Shown here piece after piece: positions 17,833-25,896 of a stretch of DNA of 64,000 bases. Under the pieces are notes generated by a model that was not told where the DNA came from, ran no database searches, and saw only the letters and a list, made by a program, of their open reading frames with translations. Source of the DNA: Hyphomicrobiales bacterium (GTDB lineage Bacteria > Pseudomonadota > Alphaproteobacteria > Rhizobiales > Xanthobacteraceae); NCBI GenBank assembly GCA_023269635.1, contig JAHFPN010000001.1, positions 59,037-123,036 of the forward strand. The letters run 5' to 3'. The first letter of the stretch is position 1; every line of letters begins with the position of its first letter. The position numbers were made by a program, and so were the translations under genes.

Positions 17833-17917
17833 AGCGCGGGATTGTTCGCGTTTCCCCTCCCGCGGCGTTCCCCCCAGCATCCTTGAGCCCCGGCGCGTCC
17901 CGCCGGGGCTTCTTATT
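17833..17917 (+). ncRNA. Candidate FixK-controlled C-rich small RNA
   Basis: If the FixK box at 17786 sits at -41, transcription starts near 17833 and ends at the terminator at about 17917, giving an RNA of roughly 85 bases. It would fold a first hairpin (CGCGGG 17835-17840 with CCCGCG 17859-17864) whose loop holds TTTCCCCT, then a single-stranded GTTCCCCCCAGC stretch, then the terminator stem. C/U-rich loops complementary to Shine-Dalgarno sequences are typical of several alphaproteobacterial stress RNAs. Promoter, loop and terminator order are seen; transcription is inferred. Alternatively the terminator simply ends the Lon-like operon. Confidence 0.42.
17886..17917 (+). terminator. Rho-independent terminator
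   Basis: A perfect 10-base-pair stem, AGCCCCGGCG (17886-17895) with CGCCGGGGCT (17901-17910), has a 5-base loop and is followed by TCTTATT. The T-rich side is on the plus strand, so it ends plus-strand transcripts. Confidence 0.8.
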
Positions 17918-17967
17918 CGCCATCGGAGCCGTGATTGGCAGGCTGGGCTGTTTTGTATCCGATTCGA

Positions 17968-18387
17968 TTACAGATGACCCAGCTCGAACTCTTCGCACGA
18001 GCAATCGAACGCAGCGAGGCCTTCTTCGAGGAGGTCCGGCAACAGCGGCATGCCGAGAAGGTAACTCGCGGTCCGCTTGTTGTGCGCCCGCGCCGCTTCC
18101 CCCCGGATTTCCTTCCAATCGACAATCGTGCCGTCGCCGCGGCCGAGCCAGGCGAGCGCCACCAGGTCGATCTGTTCGTCCTCGCTCAACATGTCGATGA
18201 CCGACTTGAGCTCGACATAGGTCGGGTCGTCGGGATGATCCTCGAGCACCGTGCGCATGGCGTCGTCGGCAGCGCTCGAACTCGAATCGGGATCGGTGAC
18301 CACATCCTTGACGTCGAATTCGCGCGCCTTCATCACGATGAAGCAGACCTTCTCGGGCGAAATGGATAGAGCGGGGCTCGCCTTCAT
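17968..18387 (-). CDS. DUF3775 family protein
   Basis: The 139-residue acidic product (LSISPEKVCFIVMKAREFDVKD ... LSEDEQIDLVALAWLGRGD ... TASYLLGMPLLPDLLEEGLAAF) matches the uncharacterised DUF3775 family common in alphaproteobacteria. The ATG at 18387 overlaps the stop of the DUF2267 gene by four bases (ATGA), so the pair is coupled and driven from the FixK box at 18900. No catalytic motif is evident. Confidence 0.78.
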   Translation of the reverse strand: MKASPALSISPEKVCFIVMKAREFDVKDVVTDPDSSSSAADDAMRTVLEDHPDDPTYVELKSVIDMLSEDEQIDLVALAWLGRGDGTIVDWKEIRGEAARAHNKRTASYLLGMPLLPDLLEEGLAAFDCSCEEFELGHL

Positions 18388-18845
18388 AGCACCACCGCCT
18401 TCTTCTCCGACTGCCCCTGGGACGGCCACAGTTTCCGCAAGTCGGCGGGCAGCGCCTGGCGAACGTCCCTGATCTCGCCGCCCGAGATCAAGTCTGACAA
18501 TAAGTGAAATACGGAAATCACCGCGAACTCGGTGTCGGCCAGCGGGTCGGTGACAAAGGCGGCATCAACCCGCGCTAGGAACGTCGCCTTGCTCCTATCC
18601 TTGGTCGGCACCGTGGCCGGGCGCCAATGCTCGTAATAGACGCCGCGCAAGAGCGTCGGAAGCTGCGCGGCCAGATCCACGGCCTCGTTCACCTGCAGCC
18701 AGTCGCGCAAGGCGTGGAGCACCGTGCGCAGCAGCCGGTAGCTGCGCGGCTTATTGCTCCACTTGAGCCGCGCATCAAGGTCGTTGATCCACGCATGCGT
18801 GAGCTGCACCGTGTGATCGATGCTTTCGAGTCCAACCGCGCTCAT
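18384..18845 (-). CDS. DUF2267 family protein
   Basis: The 153-residue product shows the DUF2267 pattern: THAWINDLDARLKW near the start, RTVLHALRDWL in the middle and LPTLLRGVYYEHWRP, then LLSDLISGGEIRDVRQALP. Proteins with this domain often occur in stress and hypoxia islands next to Usp and CBS proteins, but their biochemical role is unknown. A perfect FixK box lies about 62 bases upstream of its ATG, and it is coupled to the DUF3775 gene. Confidence 0.85.
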   Translation of the reverse strand: MSAVGLESIDHTVQLTHAWINDLDARLKWSNKPRSYRLLRTVLHALRDWLQVNEAVDLAAQLPTLLRGVYYEHWRPATVPTKDRSKATFLARVDAAFVTDPLADTEFAVISVFHLLSDLISGGEIRDVRQALPADLRKLWPSQGQSEKKAVVL

Positions 18846-18899
18846 GGCAATGACTCCTGAAATTGCTCGAAAACGCTATCGCGCATCGGCTCCGTCGCC

Positions 18900-18913
18900 T
18901 TGAGATAGGTCAA
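18900..18913 (-). promoter_or_regulatory. Perfect FixK/FNR-type box upstream of DUF2267-DUF3775 pair
   Basis: TTGA-GATAGG-TCAA is a perfect palindrome match whose centre is about 62 bases before the DUF2267 ATG at 18845. The predicted leader is near 20 bases. Confidence 0.75.
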
Positions 18914-18984
18914 ATCGACCCATGGCGTCGGCGCATGCCGCACCTTTTCGACGTCGCGCAACTAGGCGGCGTGGCGTCGATGTT

Positions 18985-21690
18985 TCAACTTCTCGGGCGC
19001 TCGAGTGACAGCGTGACCAGCCGGACATTGGCGTCGTCCGGATCAAGGCTGATGCTGAAGCCGAGTTTCTCGCAGATCTCGAGCATCACGCGGTTTTCCG
19101 CCAGTACCTGGCCTTCGATACGCCTCAGGCCTTCGCTGCGCCCATATTCGATCATCAGTTCCATGAGCTTCCAGCCGAGACCGCGCCCTTTGAGATCCGA
19201 ACGTACCATGATCGCATACTCGCCGGCCTCGTAGTTGGCGTCGGCCAACAGGCGTACGACCCCGAACATTTCTTCGCTCGCCTCGTCGATCGCGACGAAT
19301 GCGATCGCCCGCGCGTAATCGAGCTGCGTCAGTCGCGCGAGAAAAGCGTGACCGATGCGTTTGATCGGCGCGAAATAGCGCAGCCGCATATCGCCCGGCG
19401 TGACGTTCTTGAAGAACTTGCGGAACATTGCCTCGTCTTCCGGCCGCACCGGGCGGACGAGAACGGGCGAACCCTTATCGTAAACGAGGCGACGCTCCCA
19501 TTCCTTCGGGTACGGCCGGATCGCGAACCGCGGGTGACCGGGGCCCTTGTATTTCGGCTTGGAAGTCGCCACCGCCACGCGCGCGTCGAGTGCGAGCGCG
19601 CCGTCCTGATCGGCGAGCAGCGGATTGATGTCGATTTCCCGGATTTCGGGGAGGTCGGCGGCGAGCTGCGCAAGTTTCACCAACACCAGATCCACATCGG
19701 CCTCGTTCGCGGCCGGTACGTTGCGGTAAGCCTTGAGCAGGCGCGATACGCGCGTGCGCGAGATGAGGTTGTGCGCGAGCCCGAGATCGAGCGGCGGCAG
19801 GCCGAGCGCCTTGTCATCGATGACTTCCACCGCGGTGCCGCCGTGTCCGAACACGATGACCGGGCCGAACGTGGGATCGTCCGCGATCCCGGCGATCAGC
19901 TCGCGCGCCTTCGGTTTCACGATCATGGGATGGACGGTGACGCCCACGATGCGGGCCTCGGGCCGCAGCGCGCGCGCGCGCGCCATGATCTCGGTTGCCG
20001 CTTCGCGCACCGAATTTTCGTTCGTGAGGTTGAGTCGTACCCCGTCGACGTCGGACTTGTGGACGATGTCGCGCGAAAAAATCTTCACCACGACCGTCTT
20101 GCCGGCGGCCAGGAAGGCGGTCGCCGATTTCGCCGCCTCGTCGGCGGTCACGGCCGGAATCGCGGGCGTAATCGGGATTGCATAAGCCCGAAACAGCGCG
20201 TCGATCTCAATCGGGTCGAGCCACGTGCGCCCCGACGACACGGCCGCCGCGATCGCTTGGCTCGCCGCGGCGACATCGGGTTTGAAATCCTGCGGCAGGC
20301 TCGGCGGCGTTTCCATCAGCACATCGAGCGCCTCCCGGTAGCGCACGAGGTGCGTGAAGCCGCGCACCGCGTCGGCTTCGGTCGGATAGGACGGGATGCG
20401 GGCCTGCTCGAAAGCGCGCGAGACCGCCGCTTCCTCGCCGATCCAGACCGCGAGCACCGGCTTTGGCGGATGAACCTTCGACCGCTCCTTCCGCACCACC
20501 TCGGCGACCGCCTTGGCCGCTTCGACCGGCGACGCGAGCGCGGTCGGAACGTTCATCACCAGCACCGCATCGCTCCCCGGATCGGCGAGCATCGCTTCCA
20601 GCGCGGTGGCATAGCGTGCCGCGTCGGCATCGCCGGCGAGGTCGACCGGGTTGGCCTTCGACCAGATTGGCGGCAGCGCCTTGTCGAGCCGCTCGAAGGT
20701 CTCGGGCGAAAGCGTCGCGAGCTTGCCGCCGTGGTCGATCAGGCGATCGACCGCGAGCACGCCCAGGCCGCCGCCATTGGTGAGAATCGCGAGCCGATCG
20801 CCGGCGAACGGCTTCAGCCATCCGAGCGTCTCGGCCGCATCGAACAGCTCTTCGAGGTCATAGACGCGCAGCAACCCGGCGCGGTGGAAGGCGGCCTCGT
20901 AGACCGCGTCCGAGCCGGCAAGCGCGCCCGTATGCGTGGCTGCGGCTTTCGCCCCTTGCGCGTGCCGGCCCGCCTTCACCACCACGACCGGCTTCGCGCG
21001 CGCCGCGGCGCGCGCCGCCGACATGAACTTGCGCGCATCCGTGATCGCTTCGACATAGAGGAGAATCGCGCGGGTCGCGCGGTCGAGCGCGAAATAGTCG
21101 AGCGTATCTCCGAAATCGACGTCGATCGCGTCGCCCAAGGACACGATCGCGGAGAAGCCGACCGAGCGCCGCGCCGCCCATTCGACGATGCCGGCAATGA
21201 GCGCGCCGGATTGCGAGACGAGCGCGAGGTCCCCCGCTTCCGCCATGCGCGCGGCAAAACTCGCATTGAGCTTTGCCCGCGGCGCGATCACGCCGAGGCA
21301 GTTGGGGCCCAAGAGCCGGAGGCCGTGGGCGCGGGCCGCCGTCTCGGCCGCCTCGGCCAGCGAGCCGGGCCCGTGCCCGAGTCCGGCCGTGATGATGATC
21401 GCCGCGGCGATACCCTTGGCGCCGGCTTCGGCAATGATCGCGGGCACCGTATCGGGCGGCGTCGTGATGACGGCGACGTCGGGCACCTCGGGCAGCGCGG
21501 CGATGCAGCTCGCGGCCGCGATACCCTCGACTTCCGGATGGTTCGGATTGACCAGCCGGAGCGGGCCCTTGAACCCGGCCGCGATCAGATTCTTCAGCAC
21601 CACGTGACCGAGCGAATTCGGACGCGGACTCGCGCCGACCAGCGCGAGCGAGCTCGGCGCAAAGAGCTTTTCGAGACGATAGGTGGACAT
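18985..21690 (-). CDS. ADP-forming acyl-CoA synthetase-like protein fused to GNAT acetyltransferase (Pat-like)
   Basis: The 901-residue protein has an N-terminal CoA-binding domain (SSLALVGASPRPNSLGHVV), a central succinyl-CoA-ligase-like region with THTGALAGSD, an ATP-grasp part (VHKSDVDGVRL) and a C-terminal GNAT domain from about residue 735, with the acetyl-CoA loop RSDLKGRGLGWKLM. This layout is that of the Pat/YfiQ protein lysine acetyltransferases, which typically inactivate acetyl-CoA synthetase. Here the synthetase half keeps the phospho-His-type THTGA motif, so it may be active; in Pat it is often degenerate. A perfect FixK box lies about 104 bases upstream. Hypoxic control of protein acetylation is inference. 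Confidence 0.88.
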   Translation of the reverse strand: MSTYRLEKLFAPSSLALVGASPRPNSLGHVVLKNLIAAGFKGPLRLVNPNHPEVEGIAAASCIAALPEVPDVAVITTPPDTVPAIIAEAGAKGIAAAIIITAGLGHGPGSLAEAAETAARAHGLRLLGPNCLGVIAPRAKLNASFAARMAEAGDLALVSQSGALIAGIVEWAARRSVGFSAIVSLGDAIDVDFGDTLDYFALDRATRAILLYVEAITDARKFMSAARAAARAKPVVVVKAGRHAQGAKAAATHTGALAGSDAVYEAAFHRAGLLRVYDLEELFDAAETLGWLKPFAGDRLAILTNGGGLGVLAVDRLIDHGGKLATLSPETFERLDKALPPIWSKANPVDLAGDADAARYATALEAMLADPGSDAVLVMNVPTALASPVEAAKAVAEVVRKERSKVHPPKPVLAVWIGEEAAVSRAFEQARIPSYPTEADAVRGFTHLVRYREALDVLMETPPSLPQDFKPDVAAASQAIAAAVSSGRTWLDPIEIDALFRAYAIPITPAIPAVTADEAAKSATAFLAAGKTVVVKIFSRDIVHKSDVDGVRLNLTNENSVREAATEIMARARALRPEARIVGVTVHPMIVKPKARELIAGIADDPTFGPVIVFGHGGTAVEVIDDKALGLPPLDLGLAHNLISRTRVSRLLKAYRNVPAANEADVDLVLVKLAQLAADLPEIREIDINPLLADQDGALALDARVAVATSKPKYKGPGHPRFAIRPYPKEWERRLVYDKGSPVLVRPVRPEDEAMFRKFFKNVTPGDMRLRYFAPIKRIGHAFLARLTQLDYARAIAFVAIDEASEEMFGVVRLLADANYEAGEYAIMVRSDLKGRGLGWKLMELMIEYGRSEGLRRIEGQVLAENRVMLEICEKLGFSISLDPDDANVRLVTLSLERPRS

Positions 21691-22091
21691 CGAGCGTTGC
21701 GCGCTGTGGCAAGGCGGAGCGACCCGCGCCCGCCTTTTGCCTAGCTTGCTCCTAACAGCAAATGATCAAGGATGAGCAAATCGGGCGTTGACCCTGGTCA
21801 ATCGGATCATCGTTCGGCTGCCGCCAGGCGGCGGATGGCCCGCCGCAAGCGGTTGAATTGCGCCGGTCGGCTGCCGGACAGGCATCCGCAGCCAGGCCCG
21901 ACTTTCCGGGTTTGCGACCTTCTGGGTCAAATTTGGCGCTGTCCGCGGGATGTGCATGTGGCCGCGTGCCGCTGCATCGATTCCTGTAAGCGCGTTGTGG
22001 CAGGTCATTTTCGCGCTAACCTAGTGGAAACCCCGAGGCCGGACCGCCACCTCATCGCGCGCGTCCGGCACGGCGGATGGTGGAGGAGTCG
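21691..22091. other. Divergent intergenic region between Pat-like gene and transporter operon
   Basis: This 401-base stretch separates two divergent genes. It holds the FixK box at 21788-21801 on the Pat side and a strong GGAGGAG Shine-Dalgarno at the transporter end. I see no convincing small gene or RNA in it. Confidence 0.6.
21788..21801 (-). promoter_or_regulatory. Perfect FixK/FNR-type box upstream of Pat-like gene
   Basis: TTGA-CCCTGG-TCAA matches TTGA-N6-TCAA perfectly. The predicted leader to the ATG at 21690 is about 63 bases. The transporter gene on the other side is nearly 300 bases away and is a less likely target. Confidence 0.68.
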
Positions 22092-23303
22092 ATGCAACGT
22101 TCATACTTAAGCCGGTCGGTGCTCGCTGCGGTCGCGGCGGGGTCGACGATGATGCTCGCGGCCGGCGTGCCGGTCGCGGCCCAAGAGCTGAAGATTGCGC
22201 TGATCGCCGGCAAGACCGGTCCGCTTGAGGCCTATGCCAAGCAGACCGAGACCGGCTTCATGATGGGCCTCGAGTACCTGACCAAGGGCACCATGACCTG
22301 GGAAGGGCGCAAGATCGTGGTCGTGGTGAAGGACGATCAGATCAAGCCCGACCTGGCGCGCTCGCTCCTGGAGCAGGCCTATAACGACGAGAAGGTGGAC
22401 ATTGCGGTCGGCACCACGTCGTCGGCCGCCGCGCTTGCGATGCTGCCGATCGCGGCGGAGTACAAGAAGGTGTTGCTCGTGGAACCCGCGGTCGCCGACG
22501 CCATCACCGGCGACAAGTGGAACCGCTACATCTTCCGCACCGGCCGCAACTCGACCCAGGACGCCTACGCGGCGGCGGCCGCGTTCCCGAAGACCGGCGA
22601 GGTTTCGGTTGCCACGCTGGCGCAGGACTACGCCTTCGGCCGCGACGGCATCGCCGCGTTGAAGGCGGCGCTCGCCGCGATCCGGCCGAACGTGAAGGTG
22701 GTCTCCGAGGAGTACGCGCCGCAGACCACGACCGATTTCACCGCCTACGCGCAGCGCCTGTTCGACGCGCTGAAAGAGAAGCCCGGCCGCAAGGTGATCC
22801 CGATCATCTGGGCCGGCCCGCACCCGCTGCCGAAGATCGCCGCGCTCGATCCCAAGCGCTACGGCATCGAGATCGCGCCCGGCGGAAATATTCTCCCGGT
22901 GATGCAGCTCTACAAGGACTACCCGGGCATCGAAGGCGCGATCTATTACTACTGGGCCTTCCCGCAGAACGAGATGAACAAGTGGCTCGTGGCCGAGCAC
23001 CAGAAGCGCTTCAACACGCCGCCGGATTTCTTCACCGCCGGCGGCTTCGCCGCCGCCGCCGCCGTGCTCGCCGCGGTCAAGGCCGCGCGCTCGACCGACA
23101 CCGAGGCGCTGATCAAGGCGATGGAAGGTCTCTCCTTCGATACGCCCAAGGGCAGAATGACCTTCCGCGCCGATGACCATCAGGCGGTGCAGGAGATGTA
23201 TCACTTCAAGGTCAAGGCCAACGCCACCGGCAATGATCTTCTCGACCTCATGGCGGTAATCCCGGCCGCGGACTTGCCGATCCCGGTGCGTAACAAGCGC
23301 TGA
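22092..23303 (+). CDS. Branched-chain-amino-acid-type ABC transporter substrate-binding protein
   Basis: This periplasmic binding protein of 403 residues captures a small solute for the transporter genes that follow. It has a signal peptide (hydrophobic core VLAAVAAGSTMMLAAGVPVAAQ), then the type I periplasmic fold (LKIALIAGKTGPLEAYAKQ, VDIAVGTTSSAAALAMLPIA, VATLAQDYAFGRDG). The ATG at 22092 follows GGAGGAG; an earlier in-frame start lacks this. The ligand is unknown; such LivJ-like proteins in soil alphaproteobacteria bind amino acids, amides or aromatic acids. Confidence 0.88.
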   Translation: MQRSYLSRSVLAAVAAGSTMMLAAGVPVAAQELKIALIAGKTGPLEAYAKQTETGFMMGLEYLTKGTMTWEGRKIVVVVKDDQIKPDLARSLLEQAYNDEKVDIAVGTTSSAAALAMLPIAAEYKKVLLVEPAVADAITGDKWNRYIFRTGRNSTQDAYAAAAAFPKTGEVSVATLAQDYAFGRDGIAALKAALAAIRPNVKVVSEEYAPQTTTDFTAYAQRLFDALKEKPGRKVIPIIWAGPHPLPKIAALDPKRYGIEIAPGGNILPVMQLYKDYPGIEGAIYYYWAFPQNEMNKWLVAEHQKRFNTPPDFFTAGGFAAAAAVLAAVKAARSTDTEALIKAMEGLSFDTPKGRMTFRADDHQAVQEMYHFKVKANATGNDLLDLMAVIPAADLPIPVRNKR

Positions 23304-23341
23304 GCCGCACTCGCCGGCCAGAGGCCCCGATGGCATGCTTG

Positions 23342-23379
23342 CGGGCGAAGGCGGAAGCGCCGCCTTCGCCCGTTTCGTT
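23342..23379 (+). terminator. Strong hairpin between binding-protein gene and ATPase gene
   Basis: A perfect 13-base-pair stem, CGGGCGAAGGCGG (23342-23354) with CCGCCTTCGCCCG (23360-23372), has a 5-base loop and is followed by TTTCGTT. It lies 38 bases after the binding-protein stop. It is likely a partial terminator or 3' stabiliser that keeps binding-protein mRNA in excess over the membrane components. Confidence 0.72.
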
Positions 23380-23385
23380 CAGACC

Positions 23386-24156
23386 ATGAACGCGATCACA
23401 CCCGTTCTCGAGACCCGCGACCTCACCATCCGCTTCGGCGGGCACGTGGCGGTGAACGCGGTGAGCTGCGCGTTTCGGCCCGGAACGCTGACCGCGATCG
23501 TTGGTCCGAATGGCGCCGGCAAGACCACCTATTTCAATCTGATCTCGGGCCAACTTCCGGCCACGGCCGGGCGCGTGCTGGTGAAAGGCGAGGACGTGAC
23601 CCGGCTCTCGGCCTCGGCGCGCACGCGGCGGGGCCTGGGCCGCGCGTTCCAACTCACCAACTTGTTTCCCAATCTCACCGTGTTCGAGAACGTTCGCCTC
23701 GCGGTGCAGGCGCGGGTGGGCGCGGGCTTGGATCTGTTCACGTTGTGGAGCGACCGGCGCGATCTCATCGCGGCGGCCGACGTGATTCTCGAGCGCGTCC
23801 GCCTGACCGACAAGCGCGAGACCATGGTCAGCGCGTTGCCGCATGGCGATCAGCGCAAGCTCGAAGTCGCGTTGCTGATCGCGCTCGAGCCGGAAGTATT
23901 CATGTTCGACGAGCCGACCGCCGGAATGTCCCTGGACGAAGTGCCGACCATCCTCGACATCATCCGCGAGCTGAAGGCCGACCGCAGCAAGACCATCCTT
24001 CTGGTCGAGCACAAGATGGACGTGGTGCGCTCGTTGGCCGAGCGGATCATCGTCCTGCACAACGGCGCGCTCGTGGCCGACGGGGCGCCGACTGAAGTGA
24101 TGGCCTCGAAAATCGTGCGCGAAGCCTATCTCGGGCAGGAGCTCGACGATGAGTGA
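23386..24156 (+). CDS. LivG-like ABC transporter ATP-binding protein
   Basis: This cytoplasmic ATPase subunit of 256 residues has Walker A GPNGAGKTT, the Q-loop region FQLTNLFPNLTV, a signature that reads LPHGDQRKLEV in place of LSGGQ (as is usual for LivG) and Walker B VFMFDEPTAGM. The H-loop is LLVEHKMDVV. I chose the ATG at 23386 since homology begins there; an in-frame ATG at 23335 would translate through the strong hairpin. It overlaps the next ATPase gene by 8 bases. Confidence 0.9.
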   Translation: MNAITPVLETRDLTIRFGGHVAVNAVSCAFRPGTLTAIVGPNGAGKTTYFNLISGQLPATAGRVLVKGEDVTRLSASARTRRGLGRAFQLTNLFPNLTVFENVRLAVQARVGAGLDLFTLWSDRRDLIAAADVILERVRLTDKRETMVSALPHGDQRKLEVALLIALEPEVFMFDEPTAGMSLDEVPTILDIIRELKADRSKTILLVEHKMDVVRSLAERIIVLHNGALVADGAPTEVMASKIVREAYLGQELDDE

Positions 24157-24874
24157 CGCGCTGCTGACGCTCGAGGGCGTTCATACCCACATCGGCCGCT
24201 ACCACATCTTGCAGGGCGTGGACCTCGTGGTTCCGCGCGGCGGCTTCACCATCTTGCTGGGCCGGAACGGCGCCGGGAAGACCACGACGCTGCGCACCAT
24301 CATGGGCCTGTGGCGCGCGTCGCAAGGCACGATCCGGTTTGCCGGCGCCGATGTGACGGCGCGCCCGACCCCGGACATCGCCAGCGCCGGCATTGCCTAT
24401 GTGCCGGAGAACATGAGCATTTTCTCCGGGTTGACGGTGAGGGAGAACCTCGTGCTGGCGGCGCGCGCGGGCCCGCTGCAGGCCGGCAAGCTGGAGCGGA
24501 TCTTCTCGCTGTTTCCCGCGCTCGAACGCTTCTACGGTCTCGCCGCCGGTGCGCTCTCCGGCGGGCAGAAGCAGATGCTCTCGATCGCGCGCGCGCTGAT
24601 CGAGCCGCGCGATCTGATCCTGATCGACGAGCCGACCAAGGGGCTCGCGCCTGCGATCGTCACCAACATGATCCGGGCTTTTCGCGAAGTGAAGAAAGCG
24701 GGAGCGACCGTCTTGCTGGTGGAGCAGAACTTCATGGCCGCCCGCATGCTCGGCGATACCGTCGCGGTCATGGACGACGGCCGCATCGTGCACCACGGAG
24801 CCATGGCGGAGCTCGCCGCCGACCACGCGCTGCAGCACCGGCTGCTCGGGCTGCATCTGGACACGCACCAATGA
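24149..24874 (+). CDS. LivF-like ABC transporter ATP-binding protein
   Basis: This is the second ATPase subunit, 241 residues. Walker A is GRNGAGKTTTLRTIMGL, the LivF-specific segment YVPENMSIFSGLTVREN follows, the signature is LSGGQKQMLSIARAL and Walker B is LILIDEPTKGL. Its start lies inside the end of the LivG-like gene and its stop overlaps the permease start by four bases, so the operon is fully coupled. Confidence 0.92.
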   Translation: MSDALLTLEGVHTHIGRYHILQGVDLVVPRGGFTILLGRNGAGKTTTLRTIMGLWRASQGTIRFAGADVTARPTPDIASAGIAYVPENMSIFSGLTVRENLVLAARAGPLQAGKLERIFSLFPALERFYGLAAGALSGGQKQMLSIARALIEPRDLILIDEPTKGLAPAIVTNMIRAFREVKKAGATVLLVEQNFMAARMLGDTVAVMDDGRIVHHGAMAELAADHALQHRLLGLHLDTHQ

Positions 24875-25896
24875 CCGACGCCGCCGCGCCGGGCAAGGAA
24901 GAGGTCCGCGTCGGCGCGGCGCCGATCGACTGGATTCCGATCGTGCTCACCGCGACGGTGGCGCTCGCGGCGCTGCCGCTCGTCGGCAGTTTCTCCACCT
25001 GGGTCACGCTCACCGTCGCCGGACTGGCGATGGGGATGATGATTTTCATCATGGCATCGGGCCTCACGCTCGTGTTCGGCCTCATGGACGTGATCAATTT
25101 CGGCCACGGGGTTTTCATCTCGGTCGGCGCCTATGTGAGCTTGCTGGTGCTGTGGCCGCTCTCGGGCTGGGTCAACTCGCCCTCGGTCGCGCTCAATGTC
25201 GGCGTGTTCCTGCTCTGCATCCTGCTCTCGATGGCGGCCACCGGCCTGTTCGGCTGGGCATTCGAGCGCGTGATCGTGCGGCCGGTCTATGGCCAGCACT
25301 TGAAGCAGATCCTCGTCACCATGGGCGGGCTGATCGTGGTCGAGCAGCTGATCCACGTGTTCTGGGGGCCGAGCCCGATCACGATCGCTTTGCCGGAGAG
25401 CTTTCGCGGCGCGATCGCGCTCGGCCCCGGCATGGTGGCGGAGCGCTATCGGCTGATCGCGGTCGCGGTCGGCCTCGTGGTGTTGATCGCGATGCTCGTG
25501 ATCCTGAACCGCACGCGCATCGGCTTGCTGGTGCGGGCCGGGGTCGAGAATCCGGAAATGGTGGAGGCGCTCGGCTATCACATCCGCCGGCTGTTCGTCG
25601 GCGTGTTCGTGGCGGGCTCGGCGCTTGCCGGCTTGGGCGGCGTGCTGTGGGGCTTCTACCAGCAGACCCTCACCGCCGGCATGGGCTTGCAGGTGCTGGT
25701 CCTGATCTTCATCGTGGTCATCATCGGCGGGCTCGGCTCGATCGGCGGCTGCTTCATCGGATCGCTCCTGGTGGCGCTGGTCGCGAACTACACCGCATTC
25801 CTCGAGCCCAAGATCGCGCTCGTCTCCAATATCGGCCTGATGCTGATCGTGCTGCTGTGGCGGCCGCGCGGGCTCTATCCGGTGGCGGGGCACTGA
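24871..25896 (+). CDS. LivH-like ABC transporter permease
   Basis: This inner-membrane permease of 341 residues has many hydrophobic helices. It has the LivH hallmark GLTLVFGLMDVINFGHG near residue 65 and GLGGVLWGFYQQTLTAGMG in the second half. An N-terminal soluble extension of about 20 residues precedes the first helix (IVLTATVALAALPLVGSF). It starts with ATGA overlap to the LivF-like gene and ends with a TGATG overlap to the LivM-like gene. Confidence 0.92.
   Translation: MTDAAAPGKEEVRVGAAPIDWIPIVLTATVALAALPLVGSFSTWVTLTVAGLAMGMMIFIMASGLTLVFGLMDVINFGHGVFISVGAYVSLLVLWPLSGWVNSPSVALNVGVFLLCILLSMAATGLFGWAFERVIVRPVYGQHLKQILVTMGGLIVVEQLIHVFWGPSPITIALPESFRGAIALGPGMVAERYRLIAVAVGLVVLIAMLVILNRTRIGLLVRAGVENPEMVEALGYHIRRLFVGVFVAGSALAGLGGVLWGFYQQTLTAGMGLQVLVLIFIVVIIGGLGSIGGCFIGSLLVALVANYTAFLEPKIALVSNIGLMLIVLLWRPRGLYPVAGH

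Noticed and set aside
17808-18200. Plus-strand frame with a SRRGFLF segment resembling a twin-arginine signal
   Set aside because: It runs through the terminator hairpin and then opposite the DUF3775 gene, and lacks a Shine-Dalgarno. A small RNA explains the region better.
19348-21744. 798-codon plus-strand frame opposite the Pat-like gene
   Set aside because: The minus strand has clear CoA-binding, ATP-grasp and GNAT motifs; the plus frame has none.
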